Shown here piece by piece: positions 62,914 to 64,000 of a stretch of DNA of 64,000 nucleotides. The position numbers and the translations under genes were made by a program. The DNA comes from Solwaraspora sp. WMMD1047 (GTDB lineage Bacteria; Actinomycetota; Actinomycetes; Mycobacteriales; Micromonosporaceae), in assembly GCF_029626155.1 (NCBI RefSeq), contig NZ_JARUBL010000001.1, positions 4,382,501 to 4,446,500 of the forward strand, given 5' to 3'. Position 1 is the first letter of the stretch. The number at the start of each line of letters is the position of its first letter. The notes below the pieces were generated by a model, which did not search any database, was not told the origin of the DNA, and saw only the letters and a list, made by a program, of their open reading frames with translations.

Positions 62914-63864
62914 TCAGCCGGCGAGCCGGATGACGACGTCGCCGCCGAGCCGGCCGTGCGTCGGTTCGCGGGTCACCTGGCCGGCCGCGAGCAGCGCGGT
63001 CAACGCCCGGGTGGTGTCGGCGGCGCGGTAGACCGTTTGTTCCAGGGTGAAGCGGCGCAACTCGACCACCGGCGACGCGCCGCCGACCACGTCGAGCCGG
63101 GCCAGCAGTTCCCGGCGCAGCGGACCCGGATGCGGGCTCAGCGAGATGTCCAAAGGGTGGGCGTCCGGGTCGCCGGGATCGCGGTAGCGCACCCCGGCGA
63201 ACTCGTCCACCGCCCACATCGCGTCCTTGAAGGCGGTCAGCCGGTTGCCCGACCCGGTGCCGTAGACGACCAGCTCGACCGGCCCGGCGGCGTCCGGGTC
63301 GACGCCGGTGACCAGCTCCACCGCCGTGGCCAACGGGAACCCGGCCGTCAGCAGCGGCGCGCGGTCGTCCCCACCGGACATCTCCCGCCACTGCCGCCGC
63401 GCTTCGGGGCCGAGGGCCAGCAGCAACTCGGCGGGTCGGCCGGCATCGGTCAGGGCGGCGAGCACGGCCGGTGCCGGCGCCGCACCCAACTCGGCGTCCA
63501 CGAAGGCCAGGATCGGGGCGCCGGCGGCCCCGGCGGCCGTGAGCGCGACCGGCAGCCGTTCGGCGGTCCCGGCCAGCAGGTGGACGCCCACCTCCGCCGG
63601 CAACTCGGCCTGCGCGGTGCCGACCCGGTCGAGAGGTTCGTCGGCGACCGGTCCGAGCGACAACACCGCCATCCGCCGCCCCCGCAGCAGGTCCGCGAAC
63701 TCGGCGAAGACCCGCAGCGGCAGATCGGTGCGGGCGCCGTCGGGGTCGGCACCGACCTGCGCGTAGGTCAGCCGCCGGGACCGGTGGGCGGCGTACGGGG
63801 TCCAGGAGTCGAGCAGGCGGACCAGCAGCTCCCGTTTCAGCACGGCGATCGGGGCGGCGGTCAT
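62914..63864 (-). CDS. Hypothetical protein, possibly TcmP-like
   Basis: 316 residues. The N-terminus 'LKRELLVRLLDSWTPYAAHR' and the late 'LTAFKDAMWAVDEFAGVRYR' recall three-Cys-motif partner (TcmP) proteins, which combine a Rossmann-like region with a C-terminal winged helix ('TALLAAGQVTREPTHGRLGG'). The match is by pattern memory only and the partner is not in view. It is cytoplasmic, with no signal peptide. Confidence 0.5.
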   Translation of the reverse strand: MTAAPIAVLKRELLVRLLDSWTPYAAHRSRRLTYAQVGADPDGARTDLPLRVFAEFADLLRGRRMAVLSLGPVADEPLDRVGTAQAELPAEVGVHLLAGTAERLPVALTAAGAAGAPILAFVDAELGAAPAPAVLAALTDAGRPAELLLALGPEARRQWREMSGGDDRAPLLTAGFPLATAVELVTGVDPDAAGPVELVVYGTGSGNRLTAFKDAMWAVDEFAGVRYRDPGDPDAHPLDISLSPHPGPLRRELLARLDVVGGASPVVELRRFTLEQTVYRAADTTRALTALLAAGQVTREPTHGRLGGDVVIRLAG

Positions 63865-63910
63865 GCAGAGGTTCTACCCCGGTGGCCGGGCCGCTGTCAC
63901 CCGAACCCGG

Positions 63911-64000
63911 TCAGGACGGTACGGAGACGCCGACGCCGCCGCGGGTCTGTCCGCCGTAGCGCTGCTTCTCGCGGGCCAGGTCGAGCCGACCGATCCGCTT
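63911..64000 (-). CDS. C-terminal end of a protein cut by the right window edge
   Basis: The last 29 codons of a minus-strand frame: 'KRIGRLDLAREKQRYGGQTR' then GGVGVSVPS and TGA. The composition is protein-like and the frame is open to the edge. Too short to identify. Confidence 0.5.
   Translation of the reverse strand, partial: KRIGRLDLAREKQRYGGQTRGGVGVSVPS

Overview
The window is high-GC DNA with strong third-position G/C bias. It carries SARP/AfsR and SsgA-family regulators, a RamB-controlled glyoxylate operon, many CBM13/ricin-type secreted proteins and GTG starts with 4-nt (ATGA/GTGA) overlaps. This points to a filamentous actinomycete, most likely Micromonosporaceae (Micromonospora-like). 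That assignment is inferred from gene style, not from a marker gene.

Layout. 1-3.2 kb is a lower-GC accessory stretch: the C-terminal part of an unrecognised winged-helix-like protein, then small hypothetical genes. 3.2-10.9 kb holds an orphan FxLD-type methyltransferase, a NUDIX hydrolase, a GrpB-like protein, a crystallin-J1-like small protein, an alpha/beta hydrolase, a secreted ricin-type lectin and a 947-aa SARP-NB-ARC-TPR regulator. 11.2-17.3 kb is one giant gene encoding DUF4062, a NACHT NTPase, about 18 tandem 34-residue HEAT-like repeats, a second P-loop NTPase and a TIR domain. It is the best candidate in the window for an undescribed system, probably an NLR-like antiphage sensor/effector. 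Its last third has visibly lower GC, and a relic of an FxLD methyltransferase lies directly downstream. 17.4-25.9 kb mixes a lipoprotein, a decayed VapBC-like pair, WYL, VOC and PPOX genes, an antitoxin-like pair, a LysR/SDR divergon, a GNAT protein and RamB.

26-29 kb is the glyoxylate-shunt operon aceA-aceB, divergent from ramB. 29.1-35.5 kb is a 2036-aa RHS polymorphic toxin with a HINT domain and a HYD1-type ADP-ribosyltransferase tip, followed by a DUF6881-like putative immunity gene. 35.7-38.9 kb is a four-gene operon (RHH regulator, DUF4097, DrrA-like ATPase, DrrB-like permease). 39.2-51.2 kb is a glycan-utilisation region: a complete family-5 SBP ABC importer runs rightward and is met convergently by an aldo/keto reductase, a GH95 protein and two secreted CBM13-GH43 arabinanase-like enzymes. 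The importer therefore probably takes up oligosaccharide rather than peptide.

51.4-56.4 kb has a TetR/methyltransferase divergon and a vat-vgb operon (streptogramin A acetyltransferase plus streptogramin B lyase) divergent from a second TetR, then a class V aminotransferase. 56.6-64 kb has a small secreted protein, a decayed GH62 arabinofuranosidase remnant, tRNA-Val(CAC), a PGPGW membrane protein, an SsgB-like regulator, an SDR, a hemerythrin protein, AraC and Rrf2 regulators, a 59-aa DUF4236-like protein and two unassigned genes, the last cut by the right edge. Several strong intrinsic hairpins separate these units.
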